A stretch of DNA of 64,000 nt from Arthrobacter rhizophilus (GCF_026241105.1 NZ_JAPFFT010000018.1:33103-97102), one strand, 5' to 3'. Shown: positions 43,126-52,711, counted from the stretch's first letter. Notes: generated by a model from the letters alone, not told the origin. Translations and numbers: made by a program.

Positions 43126-43146
43126 GGACATAACACCACTATGTCC
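43126..43146. terminator. Hairpin between radA and prfC
   Basis: 7-bp perfect inverted repeat GGACATA / TATGTCC around a seven-base loop, between convergent genes. GGACAT/ATGTCC also occurs at about 43098 and 43170, so it may be part of a short repeat cluster. A weak terminator at best. Confidence 0.4.
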
Positions 43147-43200
43147 AGTCCTCGGCTGAAACGAGGCGCATGTCCAGGGAATTACTTCGCCTTCGGAGGG

Positions 43201-44814
43201 CTATTTCGCAGGGTTGTGCGTGCCGATCGGAACCAACGTGAGGTTCGGGTGGTTCTTCTCGATCCGGCGCAGCGCCCAGACGTCGTTGAACAAGGCCAGG
43301 TATTCGCCGTCGGACCGCAACAGCACCTCGGCGCCGGGGACGTTGGCGAGCGCCGGCATAGCGTCCGCCGTCGAGATCCTCGCCATCGAGTACGGGAGGC
43401 GCTCCAAACGCATCGGAGCGTTGAAGTCGTGGGCCATGCGGTCTTCCACCACTTCGAACTGCATGGGACCGACGGCGGCGAGGACAGGTGCCTGATCGCC
43501 GCGGACGTCCGAGCGGAGCACCTGGATGACGCCTTCGTGCTCAAGCTGCTCAATGCCCCGGCGGAACTGCTTGAAACGGCTGGGATCCTGCGACCTGGCC
43601 ACCTGGAAATGCTCGGGTGCAAAGAGCGGGATGGCGGGGAATTCCACTGGCTGGTCCAAGAACAGGCTGTCGCCCACGCGCAGTGAGGATGCGTTGACCA
43701 AGCCAACGACGTCGCCGGGATAGGCCTCGTCGATGACTTCGCGTTCACGCCCGAACACCTGCTGGGCGTATTTGGTGGCGAAGGACTTCCCTGTGCGGGT
43801 CTGCGTGACCACCATCCCGCGCTCAAACACGCCGGAGCAGACGCGGATGAAGGCGACGTGGTCGCGGTGGGCTTTGTTCATGCCGGCCTGGACTTTGAAA
43901 ACAAAGCCAGCAAAGGGCGCGTCAACGGAACGGGGCTCGCCGTCGACGTCCGGGCGTGGCGCGGCCGGGGGCGCGAAGTCCACCAGGGCGTCCAGGATTT
44001 CCTTGACCCCGAAGTTCAGGGCTGCCGAACTGAAGAGGATGGGTGTTGCCGTTCCGGCGTGGAAGCTCTCCAGGTTGAACTCGAGGTTGGATTCGATCAC
44101 GAGTCCGGCTTCGTCGACGGCGTCGCTCCAGTTGTTGCCCTGGGTTTCGGCTGCTTCTTCCGGAGTGAAGTACTCGGTGATGGCGATGTTGGCGCCGGCG
44201 TTGTTGCGCGCGAACCGTGCGAAGCGATCATTTCGCAGGTCCCAGACTCCACGGAAGTCGCCGGAAATGCCCACGGCCCAGGTCAAGGGCATGGGCTGGA
44301 GTCCGGTGCGCTCCGTGATCTCGTCCATCAGCGCGAGGGCGTCCAGGCCCGGACGGTCCCATTTGTTGATGACGGTGATGATGGGCAGGTTCCGCTGCTT
44401 GCAGACCTCGAAGAGCTTCATGGTCTGCGTTTCCAGGCCCTTGGCGGCGTCTACAAGCATCACTGCGCAGTCGACGGCGGCCAGGACCCGGTAGGTGTCC
44501 TCTGAGAAGTCAGCGTGGCCCGGGGTGTCCAGCAGGTTGATCACGGTGTCCCGGTAGGAGAACTGCAAAGCCGCGGAGCTGATGGAAATACCGCGGTCCT
44601 TTTCCATCTGCATCCAGTCGGAAACAGTTTCCTTGCGGTTGGCCTTGCCGCTCGACGCACCCGCGGTACCGATGACTTTGGCGTGCAGGGCAAGGGCTTC
44701 CGTGAGCGTGGACTTACCCGCGTCAGGATGCGAAATGACCGCGAAGGTCCGACGCCGGGAGGCCTCATGGTGAATTGCCTGGACTCGGGCGGGGCTCAGG
44801 ACTTCTTGGGACAC
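43201..44814 (-). CDS. prfC: Peptide chain release factor 3
   Basis: A 537-residue translational GTPase that recycles RF1 and RF2 from the ribosome. G1 is SHPDAGKST (residues 28-36), G3 is DTPGHADFSEDT, G4 is NKWDRPG. The EF-Tu-like domain 2 and the RF3 C-terminal domain (GPMQFEVVEDRM) follow. The GTG at 44814 fits the family N-terminus; an ATG at 44931 would add 39 residues of no similarity. The segment 44815-45155 between this start and the next gene shows no gene. Confidence 0.94.
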   Translation of the reverse strand: MSQEVLSPARVQAIHHEASRRRTFAVISHPDAGKSTLTEALALHAKVIGTAGASSGKANRKETVSDWMQMEKDRGISISSAALQFSYRDTVINLLDTPGHADFSEDTYRVLAAVDCAVMLVDAAKGLETQTMKLFEVCKQRNLPIITVINKWDRPGLDALALMDEITERTGLQPMPLTWAVGISGDFRGVWDLRNDRFARFARNNAGANIAITEYFTPEEAAETQGNNWSDAVDEAGLVIESNLEFNLESFHAGTATPILFSSAALNFGVKEILDALVDFAPPAAPRPDVDGEPRSVDAPFAGFVFKVQAGMNKAHRDHVAFIRVCSGVFERGMVVTQTRTGKSFATKYAQQVFGREREVIDEAYPGDVVGLVNASSLRVGDSLFLDQPVEFPAIPLFAPEHFQVARSQDPSRFKQFRRGIEQLEHEGVIQVLRSDVRGDQAPVLAAVGPMQFEVVEDRMAHDFNAPMRLERLPYSMARISTADAMPALANVPGAEVLLRSDGEYLALFNDVWALRRIEKNHPNLTLVPIGTHNPAK

Positions 44815-45155
44815 GGTGCTACTTTCGCTGCGATCTGGGCGTTGCCCGCGGTGAGGAATGACGGGCCAAACGTGGAATGGAGGCTGGATACGGGCCCCGC
44901 GCCGGCCGGGGGCCAACTCAGGGAGCGGCACGATGACGCGCCAGCCAAGATACCAAGTTTATCCCAGCCCGAGGATCTAGCCGAAGGCAGCTATGGAAGG
45001 CGGCGTTTAACAGGATCGAAACGAGGTGCACAAACCCCCGAAATGACCAGCCGATAGCTTGAATTGACGGCGGTCCGGCTCATCAGGGCTGCGAAGACCT
45101 ACCCGCCAGGAAACACTCGATCAGGCCGGCGATGGCAGGAAAGGACAAGGCATCA
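44815..45155. other. Intergenic region upstream of prfC
   Basis: 341 bp between the prfC start and a rightward small ORF. It should hold the prfC promoter. I see no convincing hairpin, repeat or coding frame in it. Confidence 0.5.
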
Positions 45156-45434
45156 ATGAAACCGGGGAATGACTTGTTCTACGATCCCTTCGGACCCTCC
45201 TCCGGTCCGGGCCCAGCTGCGGGCTCAGGCGCGAGCACCACTACGGGCACCGCTACGAGAACCGCTCCGGCCAGGAGCTGGCAAGGACACGGCCCGGACA
45301 ATCCCCTGGGCGGAACCCTGGTTCCTGCTAGGCAGGTGCGCCCGGATGCCGGAAGGGGTCCGGCGCGGGAAGCGGCGCTACTGAGTGTGCGACGCGACCT
45401 CGAGCGACTCGCACGGCTTCGTACGGCTCCCTGA
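45156..45434 (+). CDS. Small hypothetical protein, low complexity (92 aa)
   Basis: A 92-residue Gly/Ala/Pro/Thr-rich ORF starting MKPGNDLFYDPFG with AAGG about seven bases before this ATG (an ATG 24 bp upstream is the alternative). The C-terminal end RREAALLSVRRDLERL-like segment is helical. No family is recognised. High GC and competing frames make it uncertain whether it is translated. Confidence 0.4.
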   Translation: MKPGNDLFYDPFGPSSGPGPAAGSGASTTTGTATRTAPARSWQGHGPDNPLGGTLVPARQVRPDAGRGPAREAALLSVRRDLERLARLRTAP

Positions 45435-45668
45435 GGTCCCGGGAACCGAGCACAAAGTGGCAGTCTGGCGGCCGCCGTCGGACGCGTTTCGAAGCACCCG
45501 CCACATGACCTTCTTTGGGGCACTTTAAGGCTTGCCTGTGCGGTTCTTGCCGGTCTATACCTCTATCATTGAGCTTGCGGGAAACCTTGTACTTTGATCC
45601 TGCCGCCTCACTGCTGGAAACCGGCATAATCGCGGGCGCGTCTGCTTGCACCTTTGAAGGGAACACCT

Positions 45669-46745
45669 ATGGCTCGGAGCCCCGAAGAATCGCTCAAGGC
45701 GACTCTGGGCAGGGTGGCCCCCGGAACGCCGTTGCGCGACGGCCTGGAACGCATCCTCCGCGGGCGCACTGGGGCTCTGATTGTGCTTGGTACGGACCGG
45801 ACCATCGAGTCCATCTGCTCCGGCGGCTTTGAAATCGGCATCGACTTCTCCCCGACGCGACTCCGTGAGCTCGCGAAGATGGACGGTGCCATCATTTGCG
45901 ACAAGGACGCCGGGAACATCCTTCGCGCGGCAGTCCAGCTTGTGCCGGACTCCAGCATCGAGACGCAGGAATCAGGGACGCGTCACAGGACAGCCGAGCG
46001 CGTGGCCATCCAGACCGGGGTGCCGGTGATTTCGGTCAGCCAGTCGATGCAGATCATCGCCCTCTATGTCAACGGTCTCCGGCATGTGCTGGAGGGCTCC
46101 GAGAAGGTCCTCGCGCGCGCCAACCAGGCGCTGGCAACCCTTGAACGCTACAGCGCCCGGTTAGACCAGGTCACCAGCGCCCTCTCTGCCCTCGAGATCG
46201 AGGCCATGGTCACCGTACGGGATGTGGCAGTCACACTGCAGCGCCAGGAAATGGTCCGGCGCATCGCCGAGGAAATCGCGCAGTATGTCCTGGAGTTGGG
46301 CGAGGACGGCAGGCTGCTCTCCCTGCAGTTGGAGGAGCTCACCATGGGCCGCGGCCCGGGCAGCGACGTCATCATCCGCGACTACGCCGGTGCCGACGCC
46401 TCACCGGAGGAGATCGATGCCGCCGTCCAGGCTCTCCTTGACCTTGGCCCCACTGAGCTGATTGACCTCGGCAAGATCGCGGGCATCATCGGTTTTGCCG
46501 GGGGCATGGATGTGCTCGACGCCGGTGTGCAGCCCCGCGGGTACCGCCTCCTGTCCGGTCTGAAGTCGGTTCCGAAGGCCGTCGCCGACCGTCTGGTGGA
46601 ACACTTCGGGGGTCTCCAGAACCTCATGGCGGCCACCATCGACGACCTCATGACCGTGGACGGCATCGGTGACCAGCGCGCCAGGGCCGTCCGCGAAGGC
46701 CTCAGCCGCATGGCCGAGGCCAGCCTGCTGGACCGGTTCCTCTAG
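45669..46745 (+). CDS. disA: DNA integrity scanning diadenylate cyclase DisA
   Basis: A 358-residue protein that makes cyclic di-AMP from two ATP and scans DNA for branched structures. The DAC domain holds GALIVLG, the DGA motif (residues 72-74, followed by IICD) and the RHR motif (105-107, SGTRHRTAER). A helical linker and a C-terminal helix-hairpin-helix domain (SVPKAVADRLVEHFGGLQNL, VDGIGDQRARAVREGL) follow. The ATG at 45669 follows AAGGGA; an upstream TTG overlaps that ribosome site and is rejected. Confidence 0.96.
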   Translation: MARSPEESLKATLGRVAPGTPLRDGLERILRGRTGALIVLGTDRTIESICSGGFEIGIDFSPTRLRELAKMDGAIICDKDAGNILRAAVQLVPDSSIETQESGTRHRTAERVAIQTGVPVISVSQSMQIIALYVNGLRHVLEGSEKVLARANQALATLERYSARLDQVTSALSALEIEAMVTVRDVAVTLQRQEMVRRIAEEIAQYVLELGEDGRLLSLQLEELTMGRGPGSDVIIRDYAGADASPEEIDAAVQALLDLGPTELIDLGKIAGIIGFAGGMDVLDAGVQPRGYRLLSGLKSVPKAVADRLVEHFGGLQNLMAATIDDLMTVDGIGDQRARAVREGLSRMAEASLLDRFL

Positions 46746-46766
46746 TCCCCACCGCCACCCTAACCT

Positions 46767-46875
46767 CACAAGTTCGGCCAGGGAACCCTGGCGGCGTGGG
46801 CCCAGTCACCGGCTCCCAGCCTTCGCAAGTTCGGCCAGGGAACCCTGGCGGCGTGGGCCCAGTCACCGGCTCCCA
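46767..46875 (+). repeat. Hairpin repeat family, copies A and B in tandem
   Basis: Two exact 50-bp copies (46769-46818 and 46826-46875) start 57 bp apart. Each contains the palindrome CCAGGG-AA-CCCTGG. A third, inverted copy lies at 35996-36046. They sit between the convergent disA and membrane-protein genes and may act as terminators or as REP-like elements. Confidence 0.85.
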
Positions 46876-46885
46876 CTGGGTTGCA

Positions 46886-47605
46886 TCAGCCGAGTTGGAA
46901 GATGGCCTTGGTGCTCGCTTTGTTTCCCAGGACGGCCTTGAACGTGTACGTGCCATTGGCCGGTTTGGCCGAGACCGCACCGCAGGCTTCCGACGTCCTG
47001 TTGCGTTGCCAGGGGAAGTTGGCCGTCTCGCTCTTGCCCGGATCAATCTGCTTCACGAGGTCTTCGCCTTTCGCTTGGCAGTCCTTCGAAGAGAAAATCC
47101 GGTCTTCGCCGCTCATCACCAGGAACTCCATCTGGGAGGTCCCAACGTTAACCTGGCACGGAGCGGTTCCGCCGTTGGTGATCTTCATGCTCAGCACGGG
47201 GTTCTGCCCTGCCGCATAGGCGGGTTGGTCCGTGGATGCGGTAACTGTCACCAGGTTTAGGTCGCAGACCGGGGTCGGAGAGGGAGTCGTCGTGGCCGAA
47301 ATGGGATCCGCCGAAGGAATCTGGACCACAGGAGCCGCGCCGCTCGGATCGTTCTTGGACGCGCTGGAATCAGCCTTGCTTGCAAGCGAGGAACTCATGG
47401 CTACTGCCCCGGCCACAAGCATCGCCAAGACCACCAGCAGGGCGCCAAAAACTACGAGCCTCCGACGGCGGTAAACGGCGGGACTCGGCCGGCGCCTTTG
47501 TGGCCGCGCTGCACTCTTGGAACGGTTTGCGCCTGCGGTCCGGGCAGTGCCTTTCGCCGACGGCGACGTGCGCGCCCTTGGCGGTTGTTTGCCCTTGTTG
47601 ACCAT
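46886..47605 (-). CDS. Single-pass membrane protein with extracellular Ig-like domain
   Basis: A 239-residue protein: a very basic cytoplasmic segment (residues 1-48), one membrane helix (about 49-72; LVVFGALLVVLAMLVAGAVA), a Ser/Pro/Thr linker, then an extracellular beta-sandwich-like domain (about 112-239) with three cysteines (CDLNLV, CQVNV, KDCQAKG) and a fourth near the end. The pattern resembles BsuPI/DUF4232-type domains. By position it corresponds to the conserved membrane protein next to disA and mutY in mycobacteria. Function is unknown. Confidence 0.8.
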   Translation of the reverse strand: MVNKGKQPPRARTSPSAKGTARTAGANRSKSAARPQRRRPSPAVYRRRRLVVFGALLVVLAMLVAGAVAMSSSLASKADSSASKNDPSGAAPVVQIPSADPISATTTPSPTPVCDLNLVTVTASTDQPAYAAGQNPVLSMKITNGGTAPCQVNVGTSQMEFLVMSGEDRIFSSKDCQAKGEDLVKQIDPGKSETANFPWQRNRTSEACGAVSAKPANGTYTFKAVLGNKASTKAIFQLG

Positions 47606-47767
47606 TCTTCTAGGCTAGGCAACACCGGACCGGGATGGCGTCGCACCACGCCGCGGAGGCCTGATCGAAGCCAGTATGACGTCGGTCATCCTTGGCTGGC
47701 TCCACTACAGTGGATGGCAGGAATCGGCCGCCATCAGGGCCCGCCACGAACCGCAGCGAGGATCCCC

Positions 47768-48736
47768 ATGTCACTGCCAGGCGCCGCTGAACTTGCCGGC
47801 ACCCACCACCTCTCGGACTTACACCTGTCCATGGACCGTTGGTTCTCCGAGATGGCGCGGGTGTTGCCGTGGCGGTCACCGGACTGCAGCCCGTGGGGAA
47901 TCCTGGTCAGCGAGGTGATGCTGCAGCAGACTCCGGTAGTTCGGGTCTTGCCGGTGTGGGAAGACTGGATGGAACGCTGGCCTGAACCTGCGGATCTCGC
48001 GAGCGAGCCCTCGGGCGAGGCCGTGCGACATTGGGGGAGGCTCGGCTATCCCCGCCGCGCACTCAGGCTCCACGCGGCCGCCGTCGCGATTGTGGAAGAG
48101 CATGGCGGCAAGGTCCCGGACACGCATGGTGCGCTGCTGAGCCTTCCCGGCGTCGGCGACTACACAGCAGCGGCTGTGGCCGCTTTTGCGTTCGGGCGGC
48201 GCGAAACCGTGGTGGATACGAACATCCGGCGCGTGCACGCCCGGCTCGTTTCGGGATTGGCACTGCCAGCGCCGTCGCTCACGGCGTCCGAGATGCGGCT
48301 CGCCCAATCCCTCATGCCCGACGACGCCCGGCTCTCAGTCCGGTGGAACGCCTCCGTCATGGAACTCGGAGCGCTGGTATGCACGGCCCGCTCCCCCAAG
48401 TGCTCCGACTGCCCTGTCCGCGAGTCCTGCGCGTGGCTTGCCGCGGGCGAGCCTGCGCCGACGTACACACCCAAAGGCCAGGCCTGGCACGGCACAGATC
48501 GGCAGCTCCGGGGTGCTGTCATGGCCGTCCTGCGTGTGGCCGCTTCGCCCGTGGCGCGGGAACTGTTCGAGCGCCCCGCAGCCGACCTTGGCTTCGCCGC
48601 AGACGGCATAGCGGTGCCCTTGGCTGCCCTGCATCGCTTGAATTCGGCCCCGGAGCAGCTGGAACGGGCGCTTGAGGGACTCCTGGGCGACGGTCTGGCC
48701 GAATTGCACGACGGCGGACTGCGGCTCCCGGCCTAA
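47768..48736 (+). CDS. mutY: A/G-specific adenine DNA glycosylase
   Basis: A 322-residue base-excision enzyme that removes adenine opposite 8-oxoguanine. Features are the catalytic glutamate in SEVMLQQTPV, the helix-hairpin-helix LPGVGDYTAAAVAAFAFG, the catalytic aspartate in TVVDTNIRRVHARL, and the 4Fe-4S cluster motif C-x6-C-x2-C-x5-C in CTARSPKCSDCPVRESC. The usual C-terminal NUDIX-like 8-oxoG recognition domain is absent or minimal, as in other Actinobacteria. The ATG at 47768 is the natural start; the frame extends 90 codons further upstream with no similarity. Confidence 0.93.
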   Translation: MSLPGAAELAGTHHLSDLHLSMDRWFSEMARVLPWRSPDCSPWGILVSEVMLQQTPVVRVLPVWEDWMERWPEPADLASEPSGEAVRHWGRLGYPRRALRLHAAAVAIVEEHGGKVPDTHGALLSLPGVGDYTAAAVAAFAFGRRETVVDTNIRRVHARLVSGLALPAPSLTASEMRLAQSLMPDDARLSVRWNASVMELGALVCTARSPKCSDCPVRESCAWLAAGEPAPTYTPKGQAWHGTDRQLRGAVMAVLRVAASPVARELFERPAADLGFAADGIAVPLAALHRLNSAPEQLERALEGLLGDGLAELHDGGLRLPA

Positions 48737-48761
48737 GAAGCTTCCGTTGACGCTGCTCCCT

Positions 48762-49448
48762 TCACACGCAGGCCGGCTTGCGGGCCAGAAGGTAGGCCTG
48801 CGGGGTTTTTTCATGCTTGCCGTCTGGTTCGCGAAGCAGTTGCGCTTCCACAACAAGGCCTGCCTGCCGCAGGAGTTCCGCGACGCGGCCCGGCGGCAAG
48901 CGGTAGGCATCGAGGTCGATCTCGTGGCCGTAAGCGAAATCCAGGTGCCGGGGTTCGTCTCCCGCCTGAAACGCAAGCAGGAGCAGGCCGCCGTCCCGGA
49001 GGGCCCGATGGAATTGGGCGAACACCCCGGGCAACCGTGCCGGCGGAGTATGGATAATCGAATACCAGGCGACAATGCCACCCAACGCGTCGTCCGCCAG
49101 GTCCAGGGCCTCCATGGAGCCTTCATCAAATTGCAGGCCGGGGTGATCCCGGCGGGCTACCGCCACCATCTCCGGCGACAAGTCGATGCCGAAAGCCGTG
49201 AGGCCAAGCGAGTCCAAGTGCGCCGTAATCCGTCCGGGACCGCAACCAAGGTCCGCAACTGCCCCTCCTCCAGCCGCCTCTACGAGTTCGGCAAAGGTGC
49301 CGAGCATGGCCCTGTCAAACGGCTTCGAGGCTAGTTCGTTGCGCAGGAGTTCGGCGTAGTCCGCAGCTACCGTGTTGTACGCGGCGCGGGTGGAATGCAC
49401 GTCCGCGGGTTCAGCCATGCCCAGTTCAGTCACGCCCAGTTCAGCCAT
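48762..49448 (-). CDS. Class I SAM-dependent methyltransferase
   Basis: A 228-residue methyltransferase. Motif I is VADLGCGPGRITAHL, motif II region is GIDLSPEMVAVARRDHPG, followed by EGSMEALDLADDALGGIVAWYSI. Substrate is unknown. Two ATGs are possible, 49448 and 49418; the first lies seven bases after a TAGGGT box, as in leaderless actinobacterial transcripts. The first codons come from an imperfect 15-bp triplication. Confidence 0.82.
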   Translation of the reverse strand: MAELGVTELGMAEPADVHSTRAAYNTVAADYAELLRNELASKPFDRAMLGTFAELVEAAGGGAVADLGCGPGRITAHLDSLGLTAFGIDLSPEMVAVARRDHPGLQFDEGSMEALDLADDALGGIVAWYSIIHTPPARLPGVFAQFHRALRDGGLLLLAFQAGDEPRHLDFAYGHEIDLDAYRLPPGRVAELLRQAGLVVEAQLLREPDGKHEKTPQAYLLARKPACV

Positions 49449-49631
49449 GCCCAGTACCCTACTGCTTTTCGACCAGCCAAACGCCTTGCAGCGGGCTTGC
49501 GGCGTGGGGTCGCTGCCCGCCGAACGGCGTGAGGTCGCAGAGCTGCAACGGTCCAAGGATGTCTGTAACGATGTGCATGCCAGTTGCCGGAACGGCGGTC
49601 CGGGCAGCCGCCTCAGGAATACCCTCAAACT

Positions 49632-50117
49632 ATGCGAAGGTTTTGGGCCACTATCGCATTGATCACGACGGCGCTCGGTTCGGGATGCCAGCCTCAAGTG
49701 ACCGTGTGCCCGGCGATTGCCATGGCCCCGGTGGTGTCCCTGACCATTGCGGCCGAGTACGCGCCGACCGTCAAAATCGTGCACTTGAAGGCGTGCCAGG
49801 ACGGGAAATGCCGTGAGGCCGATTTGGAGCTGCGCCCAGGCAGCGTGTCAGTTCCTCAATCCTGCAGTCCCGAACCCGAGGGGTCGTGCTCAGCCGTTTC
49901 GTCGCCGGATGGCACGCGCTACGGTTTCCTGAACATGGGGACGCTGACGGCGTCGCTCATCAATGCCGAAGTAACGGGTTCCGACGCCAACGGTGGGCCT
50001 CTGCCGGTCAGGACGCTGGACTTCACACCCAAGAGTGCCAAACCCTGGGGCGAACGGTGTCCCACTGTCATCACGGCAAGCCTGTTGCTGGATGCCAACG
50101 GTCTACGCCAGGCGTGA
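49632..50117 (+). CDS. Hypothetical lipoprotein
   Basis: A 161-residue protein with a lipoprotein signal: MRRFWATIALITTALGSGC, lipidated Cys19. The mature part has two further cysteine pairs (CQDGKC and CSPEPEGSC) and looks like a small beta domain. No family is recognised. It is monocistronic. The frame extends 16 codons upstream to an ATG at 49584 that would bury the signal peptide. Confidence 0.75.
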   Translation: MRRFWATIALITTALGSGCQPQVTVCPAIAMAPVVSLTIAAEYAPTVKIVHLKACQDGKCREADLELRPGSVSVPQSCSPEPEGSCSAVSSPDGTRYGFLNMGTLTASLINAEVTGSDANGGPLPVRTLDFTPKSAKPWGERCPTVITASLLLDANGLRQA

Positions 50118-50153
50118 ACTCCAGGACCCTCAAAACCGACAGGAGCCACCTCT

Positions 50154-50174
50154 GCGCTCCTTTTCCCGGAGCGC
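50154..50174. terminator. Terminator between the lipoprotein gene and dhaM
   Basis: 7-bp perfect stem GCGCTCC / GGAGCGC with a TTTTCCC loop, between convergent genes and three bases from the dhaM stop. Confidence 0.65.
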
Positions 50175-50176
50175 CC

Positions 50177-50872
50177 TCAGATCTCCCCGAAGCCCTGTTC
50201 CACGAGTCGCCGGACATAATTCACGGCTTTCGACGCATCTTTGCCCCAGGCCTCGATCCTGAGCTTGCCGCCCTGGCCCACGGCAAGGCTCATAAGTTCC
50301 ATGATTGATGTGCCATCGACGCCGTTAACCGTTGCCTCGACGTCCAGGCCGGCCAGTCCACCCGCAATTTTCGCCGCAGGCCTGGCGTGCATTCCCATGG
50401 GGTTGATGAGCTCGAATTCGTCGCTTTCCGCCGGCTGACCCCTGCCCTGGGATCGAGCCGACTCCGCGGGGTCAAAAGTGGGCTCCGGACCGAATCGAAT
50501 CGATTCTGCAGCGGCCTTCACGCTGGCGGCCGCTGCCCCACCTTGGGTGGCCACGGCAGCGGCAACGAGGCCTTCCACCAAGGGGGCGTCGGCAAGGAGA
50601 ACCCTGTCCGGCTCACTGCAGAACTCCACCGCAGATTCGGCCGTCATGACTGCGGAGCCAAGGTCCGTCAGCACCACCACCCCGTCCCCGGAAGCCTCCG
50701 CAAGTCCTGCCTCGAATGCGGCGATTGTTCTCTCTAGGTCCGTGCCGATCCGGCCATCATCCGTTCCACCCACCGCGTAGAACCTCACATCGGGGGCCAT
50801 CTGCGCGGCCAATTCCACCGCGCCTTCTGCGATCTTCCGGCTGTGCGAGACCACCACCAAGGCCACCGTCAT
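50177..50872 (-). CDS. dhaM: Dihydroxyacetone kinase phosphotransferase subunit DhaM (EIIA-HPr fusion)
   Basis: A 231-residue PTS-type phosphate donor for dihydroxyacetone phosphorylation. The N-terminal EIIA-Man-like domain has the phospho-histidine His10 in VVVSHSRKIAEG, and the C-terminal HPr-like domain (from about 150) has its histidine in NPMGMHARPAAK. The EI-like third domain of the E. coli protein is absent. Its ATG overlaps the dhaL stop by four bases. Confidence 0.93.
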   Translation of the reverse strand: MTVALVVVSHSRKIAEGAVELAAQMAPDVRFYAVGGTDDGRIGTDLERTIAAFEAGLAEASGDGVVVLTDLGSAVMTAESAVEFCSEPDRVLLADAPLVEGLVAAAVATQGGAAAASVKAAAESIRFGPEPTFDPAESARSQGRGQPAESDEFELINPMGMHARPAAKIAGGLAGLDVEATVNGVDGTSIMELMSLAVGQGGKLRIEAWGKDASKAVNYVRRLVEQGFGEI

Positions 50873-51525
50873 TCAGCGGCCCCCTCGGGGAACCCCGCGG
50901 CGGTGGCGGCCGCTCGCAGCAACAGCGCCGAAGACGCGGCCCCGGGATCACGGTGGCCTGCGCTGCGTTCACCGAGGTAGCTTGCCCTGCCCTTGCGCGC
51001 CACCAGAGGATCCGTTGTCACGGCGCCCACCTCGGCAGCCTCGGCTGCGGCCGCCAGCACCGCCACGGCATCCCCGCCAGCCACCAGGACCTCATCCGCT
51101 GCTTCGACGGCCGGGGACCACGCATCCACCATGGTTTTATCGCCCAGTGCCGCCTTGCCGCGGGCGACAATTCCGTCACGGGCTGCGGTCAATGCTCCGG
51201 CGAGCGCCGCAGCGTCGATCTCTGCGCTTTCTCCCAGAGCGGTCGCGGCCCGGAGATACGCGGTTCCGTACAAGGGACCGGCTGCCCCGCCCACCTTCGA
51301 CATCAGCGCCATCGCGGCCAGCTTCAGTGCTGCCCCAGGTGTTTCCGGCGGAGTTTGGGCAAGCTTCTCCATGACGGCCTGGAATCCGCGGTCCATGTTT
51401 TCGCCATGGTCCGAGTCGCCAATCGCCCGGTCCAACGCAATCAGCTCCTCACGATGCTCGGACATGAGCCGCGCGGAGAGCGTCAGCCATTGAACCGCCC
51501 AGTCGACCCCGAGACGCACAGTCAC
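50869..51525 (-). CDS. dhaL: Dihydroxyacetone kinase ADP-binding subunit DhaL
   Basis: A 218-residue helical barrel that holds ADP as a permanent coenzyme. The Mg-binding aspartates lie in [15 protein letters not shown], with [13 protein letters not shown] and [11 protein letters not shown] further on. The GTG at 51525 overlaps the dhaK stop; a longer ATG frame begins inside dhaK and is rejected. Confidence 0.94.
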   Translation of the reverse strand: MTVRLGVDWAVQWLTLSARLMSEHREELIALDRAIGDSDHGENMDRGFQAVMEKLAQTPPETPGAALKLAAMALMSKVGGAAGPLYGTAYLRAATALGESAEIDAAALAGALTAARDGIVARGKAALGDKTMVDAWSPAVEAADEVLVAGGDAVAVLAAAAEAAEVGAVTTDPLVARKGRASYLGERSAGHRDPGAASSALLLRAAATAAGFPEGAAE

Positions 51526-52523
51526 ATCCCCCAACGCAGGGCCGGAGTGTGGACGGGCGCATCCCACAGGGCAGTCAGTTCATCATCGAGCCGCAGCACC
51601 GATATGGAGCAGCCCTGCATCTCAAGCGACGTGACGTAGTTGCCCACCAGCGAGCGCTCCACTTTGACTCCTCTTTCGGCGAGGATCTGCGCCGCTCGCC
51701 GGTAAACAATGTACAGCTCACTGAGGGGCGTACCACCCATGCCGTTGACGAAGAGCAGCACTTCTTCCCCGGCTCTGATCGCCAGGTCGTCCAGGACGGG
51801 ATCCAACAAGCGGCCAGTGATGGCGTCGGCGCTCTCCATGGCGATCCGGTGCCGGCCAGGCTCACCGTGAATCCCTATTCCGATTTCGATTTCGTCATCA
51901 GCAAGCTCAAAGCTAGGCACCCCGGCATGTGGCACCGTGCAGCCGGATAATGCCACGCCCATAGTGCGCACGTTGCGGACAACCCCTTCTGCCACTCCCG
52001 CGACGGCGTCCAGCGAATCCCCCCGTTCGGCGGCCGCTCCGGCAATCTTTTCCACCAACACGGTGCCACCCACGCCGCGCCGGCCCGCGGTGTACAGCGA
52101 ATCCTCCACCGCGACGTCGTCATTGACAAGAACCGTGCGAACGCTGATTCCTTCGGCCTGGGCCATCTCCGCCGCTGTCTCGAAATTCAGGACGTCACCG
52201 GTGTAGTTCTTCACGATGTGCAAGACGCCGGCCCCCGAATCGACTGCCGCAGTGGCCGGAATGATCTGGTCAGGCGTGGGCGAGGTGAAGACGGCGCCCG
52301 GCACGGCGGCGTCGAGCATTCCGTGCCCAACAAAACCGGCATGAAGTGGCTCATGGCCGCTCCCTCCTCCCGAGACAAGCGCCACTTTGCCGGCCACGGG
52401 CGCACCTTTTCGGACGACGAAGATCGGATCCGTATGGACGTCCACGAGCTCGGCATGGGCCATGCCAAATCCCTCGACAGACTCGTCCACCACGGAACGG
52501 GGATCGTTGATGAGCTTTTTCAT
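51522..52523 (-). CDS. dhaK: Dihydroxyacetone kinase substrate-binding subunit DhaK
   Basis: A 333-residue subunit that binds dihydroxyacetone covalently through a histidine. [19 protein letters not shown] and the [10 protein letters not shown] motif (covalent histidine near residue 218) are present, with [21 protein letters not shown] lies before the ATG at 52523. The order dhaK-dhaL-dhaM is the PTS-linked type, so the cell must also have EI and HPr. Confidence 0.95.
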   Translation of the reverse strand: MKKLINDPRSVVDESVEGFGMAHAELVDVHTDPIFVVRKGAPVAGKVALVSGGGSGHEPLHAGFVGHGMLDAAVPGAVFTSPTPDQIIPATAAVDSGAGVLHIVKNYTGDVLNFETAAEMAQAEGISVRTVLVNDDVAVEDSLYTAGRRGVGGTVLVEKIAGAAAERGDSLDAVAGVAEGVVRNVRTMGVALSGCTVPHAGVPSFELADDEIEIGIGIHGEPGRHRIAMESADAITGRLLDPVLDDLAIRAGEEVLLFVNGMGGTPLSELYIVYRRAAQILAERGVKVERSLVGNYVTSLEMQGCSISVLRLDDELTALWDAPVHTPALRWGM

Positions 52524-52627
52524 GACGTGCTCCTGGGGGTGGCTGGTAGGTGATTTGACCCTACTACCAGCGCCCCGGGCACGGTAGGGGAATGGTTCCG
52601 TATGCGGAAGCCGCGAACCCAGAAACG

Positions 52628-52661
52628 CAGAAGGGACAGCCCCCAATGGCTGTCCCTTCTG
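52628..52661 (-). terminator. Terminator upstream of dhaK, after the 68-aa gene
   Basis: 14-bp perfect stem CAGAAGGGACAGCC / GGCTGTCCCTTCTG with a six-base loop. On the minus strand it lies about 50 bp after the small gene at 52712-52918 and so closes that transcription unit. Confidence 0.85.
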
Positions 52662-52711
52662 AAACGTTCCGGTTTGCACCTTGTCGGTGCGGCAGCGTTA
52701 GTGCGCCCGCG

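Noticed and set aside
41759..43159. 466-codon frame overlapping radA in another frame
   Set aside because: Its Arg/Gly/Pro/His-rich composition is that of a shadow frame, and radA carries all family motifs.
43141..43686. 181-codon plus-strand frame over the end of prfC
   Set aside because: Antisense to a certain gene and without motifs; the radA-prfC gap itself shows only a weak hairpin.
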